This document shows positions 1 to 10,081 of a stretch of DNA of 64,000 nucleotides, piece by piece. Source of the DNA: Lotus japonicus (taxonomy: Eukaryota; Streptophyta; Magnoliopsida; Fabales; Fabaceae). Below the pieces are notes generated by a model. It was not told where the DNA came from and made no database searches. It saw only the letters and a list, made by a program, of their open reading frames with translations. The stretch spans positions 3,474,501 through 3,538,500 of the forward strand of contig NC_080042.1 in assembly GCF_012489685.1 (NCBI RefSeq), in the 5' to 3' direction. Every line of letters starts with the position of its first letter. The first letter of the stretch is position 1. Both the position numbers and the translations under genes were made by a program.

Positions 1-1989
1 TTATCTACTTATGTGTTATTGGATGCATGATTGGATGCTGTGCTTGAAGAATGAATATTGGATGAAATGTTGTGCTGAATTGCTGTGATTGTGTCTCATG
101 CTTGAAGTGATGCACATCAGAAAGGGATGACAGTACACTATGGGATATAGTGGTACTTAGGATTATGAGCCTAAATGGCATGGTATCAGGATTGTCTCTG
201 ATACGTTGAAGCATCTGAGGTAGTGGGAAGAGGGAAAAGATAATCCCCGATTTAATGAGTTATCGATACTTGCTTTTGGAAATCGACCTACCTATAACAC
301 CTTAGGATTACCCTAGGATAGTTAGAGTAAATAATTGAATAATGATAATAGAATAGGCAAGTGAGCCCTTTTTTCTAAGCGATTTAAAAAGTACATAACC
401 ATTAAACGGCGGATTAGAACTCCCGCTTGTATTCCTAAAACTACTTGATCATATTAGAGATCCCACCTCTATAATTACTATGGTGTACTTACAATAAGTA
501 AGGCAGCAGATGCTTGTTTCTAATTTATTAGAAACTTAATGGAAGTATAAGGGGGGGATGATTGATACTTGAAAATACACTTAAGGAGCAATAAGGAGTA
601 GGAAAGTACCGTCACTACCACTAAGAGAGTGGGAATGCAGAGACGCCAAAGGTGGTCATGTTCAGAGATGAATTGACCCAGGATTTACGCGATGGCCCTA
701 CCTCTCCATCAGCTACCGGCAGGGTCCCGGAAAGGCCGGCCTGATGTGATGTAACAAGGACCGCATAGTCGTGCACTTCTGTCTGTGAGCTACTGAGCGA
801 TCATTGTCCGGTAAAGTGTGGACTGTAAGGAGTGTCCATGTTCCCGAGACGACTTTCCGAAGATAACGAAGCAATATCTTCGGGCCCTAAAAACATACTC
901 ATCACATGATAAAGGAAAATAAATTAAAAAGGTTGGCGATGAACTCACCATTTCCTACGAAGTAGTGAGAGAAGTCAATTCGAAGGACGGAGATATAAGG
1001 CATAATTAATCATCTTTGCTTTACAACTTGTGTTTGCTAACATGTTTGTATTTAATGATATGTTGCCTTATGTTTTAATGCTTATCTTATCTGATATGTA
1101 TTATTGTGCAAGTTGCGTATGACTCACCCTTGCACTTATTTTTACAAAAGTAGATAGCAGGTGTGACAATGAGCTTCCCTCCAGTCCTCGCGATCCACGC
1201 TGATTTCCCGTCCCGTGCTGGCTGGTATGTTGACCCAGTTACCGAATACTGCTTTTATCAGGGACTCACGATTTTGTGGTGCAGAGATCCAGAAGCAGGA
1301 CATATCGGTTTCCCAGTGACACTCCCTATGGTGTTCTCATTCTTTCTGCCGACCCATGCTCAGCACGTTGGTCCGCAGAGTCCAGGCAGTCCACAAGTGC
1401 CACACCCACAGGCAGGCGAGCCTATGGAGACCGAAGAGCCTATCCTAACAGTACCAGTCACCGTGGTGAGCCCACAGGGATCCCCAGATCAGAGAGTTCT
1501 GCAGACCTAGGAGTCTATGGCATTTCCTCCACCCCGGAGGAACTTGTCTTGCTTTCGGGTCACGGCCCACAAGCGAGTGAGATCCCCGAGATGCTAGGAT
1601 TTACCGTCGCAGATTTCGGAGAGGTGAGGCGTCCGGAGTCAGAGAGTCAGAGCAGGGTCCGACAACAGAGCCAGGGTCAGTGCCAGCAGCCAGCGGGGGA
1701 GTCAGTGAGGAGGATCCGGAGGAGGAAGATCCAAGGGGATAAAGCCATATGGTCCGAGTTTCTGATGATGATGATGATCTTTATTTCATTTCTGCATTTT
1801 GATTACCTGTATCAGACTATGTGCTTGAGGGCGCTACGTCCTCTTTATGTGTTGCCTTTTTATTTGTAGACTTATGCGGTGGATCCGCCCACCAACTATG
1901 CATGTTATGTATGATCTATGTGGTTCATATCATTATTCTCCGTAGTCTTAGGTTAGGAGGTCGAAATGCCTGGGGATGAAAAGGGATTG
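1..1989 (+). repeat. LTR-like sequence of a chromovirus-type Ty3/gypsy element, 5' end outside the window
   Basis: No gag or pol is present. The arrangement resembles the Tekay LTR further on: a long AT-rich noncoding part, a stretch with 'gactcaccc' before a short proline-rich ORF (1169-1510), an acidic and Asp-rich tract near 1700-1790, then a 'gggcgctacgtcctc' stretch like the 'tacgggcgttactctc' near the 3' end of the Tekay LTR. The block is cut at 1990 by another LTR-derived block. I see no TSD and no start, so assignment as an LTR is inference from layout and from the ORF it carries. Confidence 0.45.
1169..1510 (+). CDS. LTR-embedded ORF, unknown function (related to the ORF at 2463-3155)
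   Basis: This frame encodes about 113 residues from the ATG at 1169. Its N-terminal half contains a Trp followed by YVDPV, a Tyr-x-Gly a few residues later, and an 'FLP' after a hydrophobic stretch. The same spacing of W, [IV]-DPV, Y-x-G and 'F-x-LP' occurs in the minus-strand ORF at 2463-3155, so the two look homologous although DNA identity is low. The C-terminal half is rich in Pro, Gly, Glu and Gln and has no fold I recognise. A second frame (about 1510-1869) continues Arg/Glu-rich sequence, which suggests a frameshift or an older, longer ORF. I do not recognise the family. Chance similarity remains possible. Confidence 0.4.
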   Translation: MSFPPVLAIHADFPSRAGWYVDPVTEYCFYQGLTILWCRDPEAGHIGFPVTLPMVFSFFLPTHAQHVGPQSPGSPQVPHPQAGEPMETEEPILTVPVTVVSPQGSPDQRVLQT

Positions 1990-2062
1990 TGTAACATCCC
2001 GATTTCCAGGTGTCACTTAAGTAACTTAAAATAAACTTTAAGCGGAAAACAGGTATTTTTTT
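1990..2062 (-). repeat. Inverted repeat, left copy (LTR 3' end)
   Basis: This matches the reverse complement of 3204-3276 with a handful of mismatches, including the 'CTTAAGTAACTTAAAAT' core and the 'TTTCCGCTTAA' motif shared by Tekay LTR ends. Confidence 0.85.
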
Positions 2063-2462
2063 TTTCGTTTGTTTCTTTTGTTGAAATGAAAACGTTATAA
2101 AGATAAAGACATAAACCCGCAATTTAAACCTAACCGATGTAAATCATATAAACAGGTACAGCCTCAGCTGCACTCCAACGTCACGCGCTCTCGCAGTGAC
2201 TCCAAAGTAGTGTGCCCGTAGGCAAATATTTACAGATCCAGAAACGTGATTGATAAAGTTATAAATACAATCCTCCAGGAGAAATTCGGCCCTCAAAATG
2301 GCCTAAGCAAAGACCCCTACAGTCCGACTAACTCTCAGTGATCCCTCAGCAAGAGAACCACACAAAAAGCTATGCGTCGGGAACCTACCCTGTCCCAAAA
2401 CAAAACGAATCAGAGCTTTACACAAAATATGACTTCTGCCTAAACCTACCCCCCAGTACCGC

Positions 2463-3155
2463 TCAAAGCTCCTCCTCCTCCTCCTCCTCGTCGCTCCCGA
2501 CATAGTAGTCGGCATCAGTGTCAGAATCAGAGTCCACCGTGATCATCTTAGTATCCAGGTCCACGACCTCCCTCCTGAGTGACCTGCGTACAACCCTAGT
2601 CGAACCTATCTCAACATCTACCTCCTCAGAAAGGACATCCTCCTCCACCACACGAACCAGGGGTTCCACGCGGTAGCCGCGTGGTGGAGTAAACGGAAAA
2701 CGGCGAGAGGCAGACGGAACAACATGCTCCCTCTTCGTCTCCACGAGCCTCGAGGACGAGGCAACGTCGGTACGATTGACAGCAGTAGCAGGAAGTGGTG
2801 CGACAGGTGCCTCAGTAACAGCCTCGATCTCGGATGGATCCTCGTCATCGGATGAAGATGAAGGTGGTGAAGGTGGTCTCCGACCAGTGCCTGGTCCACA
2901 GCGCACCGAAGGTGGTAAGTTGAAGCTCAGCTCCATGCGTCGTAGAACTCCTCTCGTCAGACGTCCGCGCTCATCAGTCCGGTCCTCCATGACCCTTCCC
3001 CGATATGTCGCCCGATGATCCACAGGATCGATCACCCAAGCGGTGGGGGCATGTCGGTCAACCAGCTCAAACCTGATCCCCCCCGAGGGTGAGACCATCG
3101 AAAACCAATCCGTCATCGACATCTGGCAGCAGGCCGACCGCCCAAACACAAACAT
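2463..3155 (-). CDS. LTR-embedded ORF, 230 aa, unknown function
   Basis: This is an uninterrupted frame of 230 codons from an ATG at 3155 inside the minus-sense LTR block; an in-frame Met about 13 residues later is an alternative start. The N-terminal third has 'FSMVSPSGG' and 'WVIDPVDHRATY', then an Arg-rich part and 'ELSFNLPP'. The middle is Ser/Pro/Asp-rich and looks disordered. The C-terminus has DSDSD followed by a run of seven Glu. The complete Tekay LTR carries the decayed counterparts 'FTMVHPSGG' and 'VVDPAGHRATY' in two frames, and the solo LTR at 57.5-61.5 kb keeps DSDSDDD. It contains no gag, pol or env motif. The acidic tail and folded-looking N-terminus would fit a protein that binds something, but that is speculation. 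Confidence 0.5.
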   Translation of the reverse strand: MFVFGRSACCQMSMTDWFSMVSPSGGIRFELVDRHAPTAWVIDPVDHRATYRGRVMEDRTDERGRLTRGVLRRMELSFNLPPSVRCGPGTGRRPPSPPSSSSDDEDPSEIEAVTEAPVAPLPATAVNRTDVASSSRLVETKREHVVPSASRRFPFTPPRGYRVEPLVRVVEEDVLSEEVDVEIGSTRVVRRSLRREVVDLDTKMITVDSDSDTDADYYVGSDEEEEEEEL

Positions 3156-3203
3156 AAAACCAAAGCCAAGGCGCTAGGGTCAACTCACGGAATACAGTAA
3201 GAT

Positions 3204-3276
3204 AAAAAAATACTTGTTTTCCGCTTAAAGTTTATTTTAAGTTACTTAAGTGACACCTGAAAATCGGGGTGTTACA
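3204..3276 (+). repeat. Inverted repeat, right copy (LTR 3' end)
   Basis: This is the plus-sense LTR terminus ending GGGGTGTTACA. No plus-sense LTR body precedes it; the homology to the minus-sense LTR stops at about 3195. Confidence 0.85.
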
Positions 3277-3399
3277 GAATGCTTGAGTAATCCTTACTCT
3301 TGCGATCCCGACCTGACGAGATAGTAGTGAGTAGAAAAAAAAAAACCACCCAAAATTACGTTGCGTGCTCAGTCCTAAGTGATGGAGTAAGGTGAAGTC

Positions 3400-3651
3400 G
3401 TCACTTAAAGAGGGGGACGCCACAGGTCCCCGTTCCGAGAATGTGACAAAGCTGGCTTGAGACCTCCCGACGGATCTTTCCAACCTCATGGAGAAGCTAC
3501 TTAGGGCCAACGAAAAGTTGTTCACTTGGTCCTCCACAGACATGCCCAGCGTCGACCCTGCTTTCTGCTGCCACCGGCTGGCGGTCAACCCCAAGCACAA
3601 ACCGGTCGCGCAGAAGAAAAGATAGATGAGCGCCGAGAAACAGAAGGTGAT
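3400..3651 (+). pseudogene. Tat-type Ty3/gypsy pol, start of reverse transcriptase (left half)
   Basis: Translation gives 'LMEKLLRANEKLFTW', 'DMPSVDPAF' and 'CHRLAVNP', the characteristic lead-in to the RT of Tat-lineage Ty3/gypsy elements, followed by a stop. The frame is interrupted exactly at 3651 by the Athila-like element and resumes at 10082 after the GTGAT target duplication. It is non-functional. Confidence 0.8.
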
Positions 3652-4971
3652 TGATAAGTGCCAATTTTACGTATATTTAAATATCATTTTAGGCACTTAT
3701 TTGACTTGTGTGCTTCAATTTATATCATTTTCATCCTAAATTTATTAGTTTGGTTATAATTTAGGTTTAGGATAGGTTTTATGATGATTCCAATTCTAAT
3801 CCCAACTTTTTGATGCAGAAAGTTAAAATCGGGTCGAGTAAAATTGGGATCCTGCATTCGTTAACCGTCAGATCGAGCTAAAATTTGGATATGTGGTTCA
3901 TAACACATGGAACTTCAGTTTGAACGGTTGGATCGAGAAAATATGCATTATTTGGAGAGAAAATGAGGTTTCATAAGTGTTCAGGCCGCCGGGCAGCCAT
4001 CAGAGGGCGCCGGGCGCCCAAGGCGGTTCCTGAAACCCACCTGTGAAGAAACAGGGGCGCTGGGCGCCCAGACCATGATTTTTCACCATAAAAGCCATTT
4101 TTTAAGAAGATTGGAACATATACATCGACCCATCACTTAGAAATTCAGAGAAACACTAGAGAAACAAGAAGAGAGGCTTAGGAGGCTAGAGAAGGAGCTC
4201 CGGAGATCGGATTCGATGGCGAGACATCGCGACGGTTTCGGTTCTTCTCGTTCTTCTTCTCTATTTGTAAAGCTATCCATGAAAATGGATAGCTAATCTC
4301 TCTTTTGTTGGGATTGAATGTATTTGTATGATACTTATGTTCTCTATGTGATTCTCTTCACTATAAAGCATGTTTCTAGTTGTTGATTTAGTGGTTTTCT
4401 CTTGATCTTCATGCTATATCTTAGATTGATCACCTATGGTATTTTGTTTGATTCGACTTGTGAGCGGAAGCTACAACGTTTGAGTCCAAACTAGAGTTAA
4501 TCACTTAATAATTATAATTGCAAGACATAGAGTTAGGTTAATTAGTCACTAAACACCCAAACTTCATGATAACTTTCTTTCTTAATCATGTGAGACATCA
4601 ATGTTTAGGATTAGAGAGTTATTGATATCCATTCATGCGAGACATCAATGATGTAGGGTTGATTTGATGTAGATGAATCATATGCTTGAACATGTTATGT
4701 ATTTGAATCACTAGAATGCAAAAAGGTCAAACAATGAAGTCTAATCCCAACAATACCTCATACTTGTTGTTTCTCCGTTAGTTTATTTACTTTTTATATA
4801 TTTTCATGTTCAAACAAAAAATGAATCTCTTTGTGAAACCATCATTTAAGTTTGTTAACTATTGAACGGCGTAAGTATTACACCTCCCTGTGGATACGAC
4901 AAAACCGTTTACTATACTACAATTGAGTCTTGAGAGATTCAAACGTAGAGTGGTAAAAAAATCTTTCATCA
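3652..4971 (+). repeat. 5' LTR of the Athila-like element
   Basis: It is 1320 bp, TG...CA. It contains a G+C-rich palindromic stretch near 3985-4065 with repeated 'gggcgcc' units and matches 8749-10081 throughout. Confidence 0.92.
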
Positions 4972-4974
4972 AAT

Positions 4975-4991
4975 TGGCGCCGTTGCCGGGG
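4975..4991 (+). other. Primer binding site, tRNA-Asp type
   Basis: TGGCGCCGTTGCCGGGG starts three bases after the LTR. It is complementary to the 3' end of plant tRNA-Asp including CCA, the primer usual for Athila and related lineages. Confidence 0.88.
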
Positions 4992-5164
4992 AGGTGTGCC
5001 AATACTAATTGCATCGCAATAGTTTTCATTCTTGAATGATTGTGAATATAGTGTATAATTTTTGTTTTCAGTTTAATTTTCCTTGTTGCTACTAATCTCT
5101 TGTGTTAGTTAGCTAGTTCAAGAGGAGAAGCGACAAGAAGCTTCTGAATCACTACCTTCTCAAA

Positions 5165-5467
5165 ATGTTTCAATCATCCCAGACGTACTATGCTCTTGAA
5201 GAGGATAGGATTTCAAAGCTTGAGGATTCCTTGGTGCAATTCATGCAATTGTCAATGATTCATCAAAGGAATACCGAGACTTCCATCAAGAACTTGGAGG
5301 ATCCATTGGGAAACCTAGCTAACATGGTAGCTGAACATGGAAGAGCAATGGTTGAAGCACAAGTGGAAGAAAGTGAGGAAGAAGAAGAAAAATCAAAAAA
5401 AAGAAGAAAGAGATCCAACCTTTCACCACTTATCGAATCCTTCAAGCCCTCCACAGGTAAAACATGA
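5165..5467 (+). pseudogene. gag-remnant ORF of the Athila-like element (100 aa)
   Basis: The ORF begins MFQSSQTYYAL and has heptad-like 'ISKLEDSLVQFMQLS' and 'SIKNLEDPLGNLANM' segments. These resemble the coiled-coil 'IKNLE-x-QLGQLA' part that follows the capsid in gag of Athila/Tat-type elements. A Glu/Lys-rich tail follows. An overlapping frame (5337-5684) continues with 'SFEDFDSILHHQCNDE', similar to the acidic spacer often seen before protease in these elements. The capsid and zinc knuckles are missing. It may be translated, but more probably it is debris retained in a non-autonomous family. Confidence 0.5.
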
Positions 5468-5684
5468 AGAGGATGAGGTAAGCTTTGAAGATTTTGATAG
5501 CATATTACATCACCAATGCAATGATGAAATTTTTAATGTTGAGCATATAGACTCTGTATTTGGTGATAGGTTTGATGATCAAGTTTCATCGAATTCTTCA
5601 AAGAACTTTAAATTTACATTCATTCATATGCATGTAAATATTTTGGCTTGTGAGTTGAATGTAGGTGAATTGGGTTTGATTTAG

Positions 5685-8600
5685 AAAAGAAAGAAAAAGA
5701 ATGAGTCTTTGATGGCTTGGAAAACCTTTGTTAGAAAACTATATGAAATCCAAGTCAAAAGGCCTAAAAAAAAGGAAAGGGTTATATTATAACCCTTGTT
5801 TATGGTCACCTTGATTGTGCAAGCGTCAAAGCTAATGACGTTAAACAAGCGCTTCCTGGGAGGCAACCCAGTGTTTTTATTGCTTTTATTATACTTATGT
5901 TTTTATGTGTTTTAGTAAGTGATACTGTGATTTTGTGAAGCTTTGTTTAACTATGTGCTTTAAGGTTCTTCACAAGTTTTGATAGATACATTGAGTGTGT
6001 TCATAAGCTTTGGGAGCAATGAAAATGGTAAATTTTGATTTTGAGGAGGTGACTTGTGAAAATGCATGAGGTTTGAGTGAAATTTGGGTACGGTGAGAAT
6101 TTTGTGCAAAACCTTAGTTTAAGAGTAGCTACAGGTCCAATTCAATGGTTATAATGCATAGGGTTTGATGGAAAGTGAGGTTTATATGAATTGAAAATTT
6201 TGAGGTATGTGGTTGTGTGGTTTCCAAGTGAAAAACAGGTCCCTCTATAGCATTCTCTGCATAAACTGTGAAAACTTGCCTCCAATTTCTTGTGAACGAT
6301 CTCAAATTTTTATTTGTATGTTAGTTTTCAAGTCTTAGGATAGGTGTTTAGTGAACTCTTTTATGATGTGAAAGATTTTCGAAAATGAAGGTCAATTTGT
6401 GCTTGTCAAGTCCATGGAATGTGTCATGTTGCCATGTGCTACAACTGTGTATCTTAAGGCGCTCAACAAGTTTTAAATGACGTTAATAGATAGTTTTAAG
6501 GCCTAACGTGATGGAAGTGTAAGAAGTTCAAAATATGAGGTATTGAGTTGTGAACTAATGAAATTTGACCCTAATTTGAACTTGAAATGACTGATGTGCT
6601 AAATATACTTCAAATTCTAATCTTAAGTTATGCACAAGTTTCTTAGGGCATTTGTATGTGTTTGGAGTGATTGACATGTTCTAGAAATGATCACATCAAA
6701 ATATGACCTTTTGAGTTGTGAAAAGCATGAAAACTTGTCCTTGAAGCCTAGAAGTGTGAATTTTTGATAAATTGGGCATGGATGTTGAAGCACAAGTTCT
6801 GAACATGTTTCAAATGATAAATGAGTGTGAATACATCAATTGGCTTGCTTGAAAATTTTAAAACTCGGAATTTAGTATGTTCACTTGTGATTAAAGAGAA
6901 TTTGAGTTTTGGATACATGTGCCAATTTGATGCTTAGATTTTGGAGATTTGAATGAAAAAAATGTTTGGAATTCATGGATACAGGTTTTATTGATCACTT
7001 AGATGGTTTTGATGAAGAATAAATGTGATAATTTTGCTTAGAATGAGATTTGGGAGTAAATGTTGAGAGTTGCTATTTTTTTTACTGGTATAGGGCGCCC
7101 AGTGCTCATCTGATAGCGCTCAGCGCCACGCCCTTCTCAACAATCCACTCTTTTATTCAAATGAGCATAACTTCTTCATTTCTTATTGGATTTGAGCAAA
7201 TGACCACTCTATAGAAAGCTCTTGAAGTATATTTTCATATGGACTAGGGTTTGAATTGTTTCAGTTCTTTGATCTTCTCATTTATCCCTTGTACTCTAAC
7301 ATGTTTTTCAGTGACTATAAGGCAGATTAACAGGAGAGTCATATAGTTTGGCCTGAGGACAGTCCAAGTCTCATGGAGGGGGTGATAGGTCAAGGATTTT
7401 AGTAGAGAGCTTGGATTCAAAACATTAACATCACAAGGGAGTCCACTTCACCTTGGTTTTAGTTTCTTTTTGATAGTATAGTTTTATATATATAACATTT
7501 GTGTCCTGGATTTCATGTTTCTCTGGCTGTTCTCAATACAAGCATGACTTTTGTGAAAATTTCTTGATATGTGCTTAAAGTGAATTGATTTTAGTGATTC
7601 TATGATAGAAATTGTGTTTGCACTCATTGACGCCATGACTTGATATGATTGCATGATTTACTTGGAATTCTTGAAGCATACATGAAAATTACTTAAAATC
7701 ATGGAAATTTGAAACTTTTTAGCTTGTGAGGGAGTGTTCCTATACACTGTGAGTTGAGCGAACATCACTGCTTTGCATAGTTGATATTGTTTGATTCTCT
7801 GATATCATTGGTTGCATGGAATTGATAGGAAATGATCAAGGCATGTTTTGTTCTATATATATAGCTATTTATCCAAATAGCCTTCCTATGTCAACTTAAA
7901 TCCATTTGTTACCCCTTTGAGCCTTAAAGTTGAATTTTTGTTTTTTTTGTTCTTGACTATAACCCTGAGCCTAAAAGAAAAACAATGACTTTCCTAAGCT
8001 CGATAAGCTAAGAGAGCATTCACTAGTGTGGGTTGTATGCAAGTTGGGGGCAGAAGAATTTTGTGCTAAAGTTTTTATGTCATTTCAATTCAAATCTCTT
8101 TATAAATATTGTCAAATGTGTATATGCTTCAAAATCAAAAAGGAAAAAAAAAAGAAAAAAAAAAGCAAAAAGGACAAAAAGAGAATAAAGAAGAGATTGA
8201 TGAAAGAAAAGGGTTAAGTTCAATTGAAAATGCTGAATGAGAGTTGGTTTAAAACAAGTTGAGGGGAGTGAATATTAGGAAAGTAATGTGTGATTGCTCT
8301 TTTGACTTGTTGAGTTTCTTTGCATATCCTGAAAAACCAAACTCTTTGAAGCCTAGCCTCATTACAACCCTATAAACACATCAGTGATCCTTAATTAAAC
8401 ATGTCGCTTTAATGATTGTGGAGACAGGTAACAATCTTGACTTCTGTGATTGAGTGATGTACATGAGTGAAACACTGACCTTGCCTGAATTGCATGTTAT
8501 ATTTTGGCTTGATAGAGTGTTCCCTGATCAAGAGTAATTGACTGCATGCTTATTGAGTTTCAGATTGGATAAGTAGTTGTATCATAGTCATGCATTCTCT

Positions 8601-8733
8601 TGTGGGCATCATGTTTCTGTTTTGGATCGTTGATTAAACCTTTGTGAGATCTTGCAAATTGAGTTTTGAAAAAGTTTCAGTTGTGCCTGTTTGATTGAAG
8701 TCTTTACCTTGTGTTTGAGGACAAACAAAGTGC
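5685..8733 (+). other. Noncoding interior of the Athila-like element
   Basis: About 3 kb with no frame of more than about 65 codons that looks real. Recognisable landmarks are the 'tgggaggcaacccagtg' block at 5858-5874, typical of the 3' part of Athila/Diaspora-like elements, a second short GC-rich 'gggcgcccagtgctc' stretch near 7093, and an A-rich Lys-coding tract near 8140-8200. I see no protease, RT or integrase motif in any frame. Confidence 0.6.
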
Positions 8734-8748
8734 TAAGTTGTGGGGAGT
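8734..8748 (+). other. Polypurine tract region of the Athila-like element
   Basis: 'AAGTTGTGGGGAGT' directly precedes the TG of the 3' LTR, where plus-strand DNA synthesis is primed. Confidence 0.7.
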
Positions 8749-10081
8749 TGATAAGTGCCAATTTTACGTATATTTAAATATAATTTTAGCCACTAATTTG
8801 ACTTGTGTGCTTCAATTTATATCATTTTAATCCTAAATTTATTAGTTTAATTATTATTTAGGTTTAGGATAGGTTTTATGATGATTCCAATTCTAATCCC
8901 AACTTTTTGATGCAGAAAGATAAAAGCGGGTCGAGCAAAATTAGAATCCCGCATTCGTTAACCGTCAGATCGAGCTAAAATTTGGATGTGGTTCATAACA
9001 CATGGAACTTCAATTTAAATGGTTGGATCAGGAAAATATGCATTATTTGGTGAGACAATGAGGTTTCATAAGTGTTCAGCCCGCCGGGCAGCCATCAGAG
9101 GGCGTCGGGCGCCCAAGGCGGTTCCAGAACCCCACCTGTGAAGAAACAAGGGGCGCTGGGCGGCCATCAGAGGGCGCCCAGACCACGGTTTTTCACAATA
9201 AAAGCCATTTTTTAAGAAGATTGGAACATATACTTCGACCCATCACTTAGAAATTCAGAGAAACACTAGAAAAACAAGAAGAGAGGCTTAGGAGGCTAGA
9301 GACGGAGCTCCGGAGATCGGATTCGACGGCGAGACATAGCGACAGTTTCGGTTCTTCTCGTTCTTCTTCTCTATTTGTAAAGCTATCCATGAAAATGGAT
9401 AGCTAATCTCTCTTTTGTTGGGATTGGATGTAGTTGTATGATACTTATGCTCTCTATGTGATTCTCTTCAATATAAAGCATGTTTCTAGTTGTTGATTTA
9501 GTGGTTTTCTCTTGATCTTCATGCTATATCTTAGATTGATCACCTATGGTATTTTGTTTCATTCGACTTGTGAGCGGAAGCTACAACGTTTGAGTCCGAA
9601 CTAGAGTTAATCACCTAATAATTCTAATTGCTAGACATAGAGTTAGGTTTATTAGTCACTAAACACCCAAACTTCATGATAACTTTCTTTCTTAATCATG
9701 TGAGACATCAAAATTTAGGATTAGAGAGTCATTGATATACACTCATGCGAGACATCGATGACGTAGGGTTGATTTGGTGTAGATGAAATATATGTTTGAA
9801 CATGTTATGTATTTGAATCACTAGAATGCAAAAAGGTCAAACAATGAAGTCTAATCCCAACAATTCCTCATACTTGTTGTTTCTCCGTTAGTTTATTTGC
9901 TTTTTATATACTTTCATGTTCAAACAAAAAATGAATATCTTTGTGAAACCATCATTTAAGTTTGTTAAGTATTGAACGGCGTAAGTATTACACCTCCCTG
10001 TGGATACGACAAAACCCTTTACTATACTATAATTGAGTCTTGAGAGATTCAAACGTAGAGTGGTAAAAAAATCTTTCATCA
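8749..10081 (+). repeat. 3' LTR of the Athila-like element
   Basis: It is 1333 bp and matches the 5' LTR. The main difference is an extra 'ggcggccatcagagg' type duplication near 9152-9175 in the GC-rich stretch, plus scattered substitutions. Confidence 0.92.

Larger units (their letters stand above)
1990..3276 (-). mobile_element. LTR-derived block bounded by two inverted chromovirus LTR 3' ends
   Basis: The left end starts TGTAACATCCCG and the right end finishes CGGGGTGTTACA; the two are reverse complements over about 73 bp. Both equal the 3' (U5) end of a Tekay-type LTR, ending '...CCGAAATCGGGGTGTTACA' in the complete copy at 15741. From 1990 to about 3190 the block reads as the last 1.2 kb of a minus-strand LTR, with matches to the Tekay LTR around 2200, 2310-2400 and 3000-3190. 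The last 73 bp are an LTR end in the opposite sense. The flanks are GATTG (1985-1989) and GAATG (3277-3281), 4 of 5 identical, so a worn target duplication is possible. Confidence 0.6.
3652..10081 (+). mobile_element. Complete Athila-like non-autonomous LTR retrotransposon (6430 bp)
   Basis: Two direct repeats bound the element (3652-4971 and 8749-10081), each running TGATAAGTGCC...TTTCATCA. The 5-bp duplication GTGAT lies at 3647-3651 and 10082-10086. A tRNA-Asp type PBS follows the 5' LTR and a purine tract precedes the 3' LTR. The 3.8 kb interior has only a short gag-like ORF and otherwise no protease, RT or integrase, so this is a large derivative (LARD-like) dependent on proteins from a relative. 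The LTRs differ at several percent of sites by eye, so the insertion is older than the Tekay copy at 12-23 kb. Confidence 0.9.

Noticed and set aside
8026..8217. 63-codon ORF with a Lys-rich end
   Set aside because: It is produced by an A-rich tract inside the noncoding interior of the Athila-like element; no homologous motif and no coding signature.
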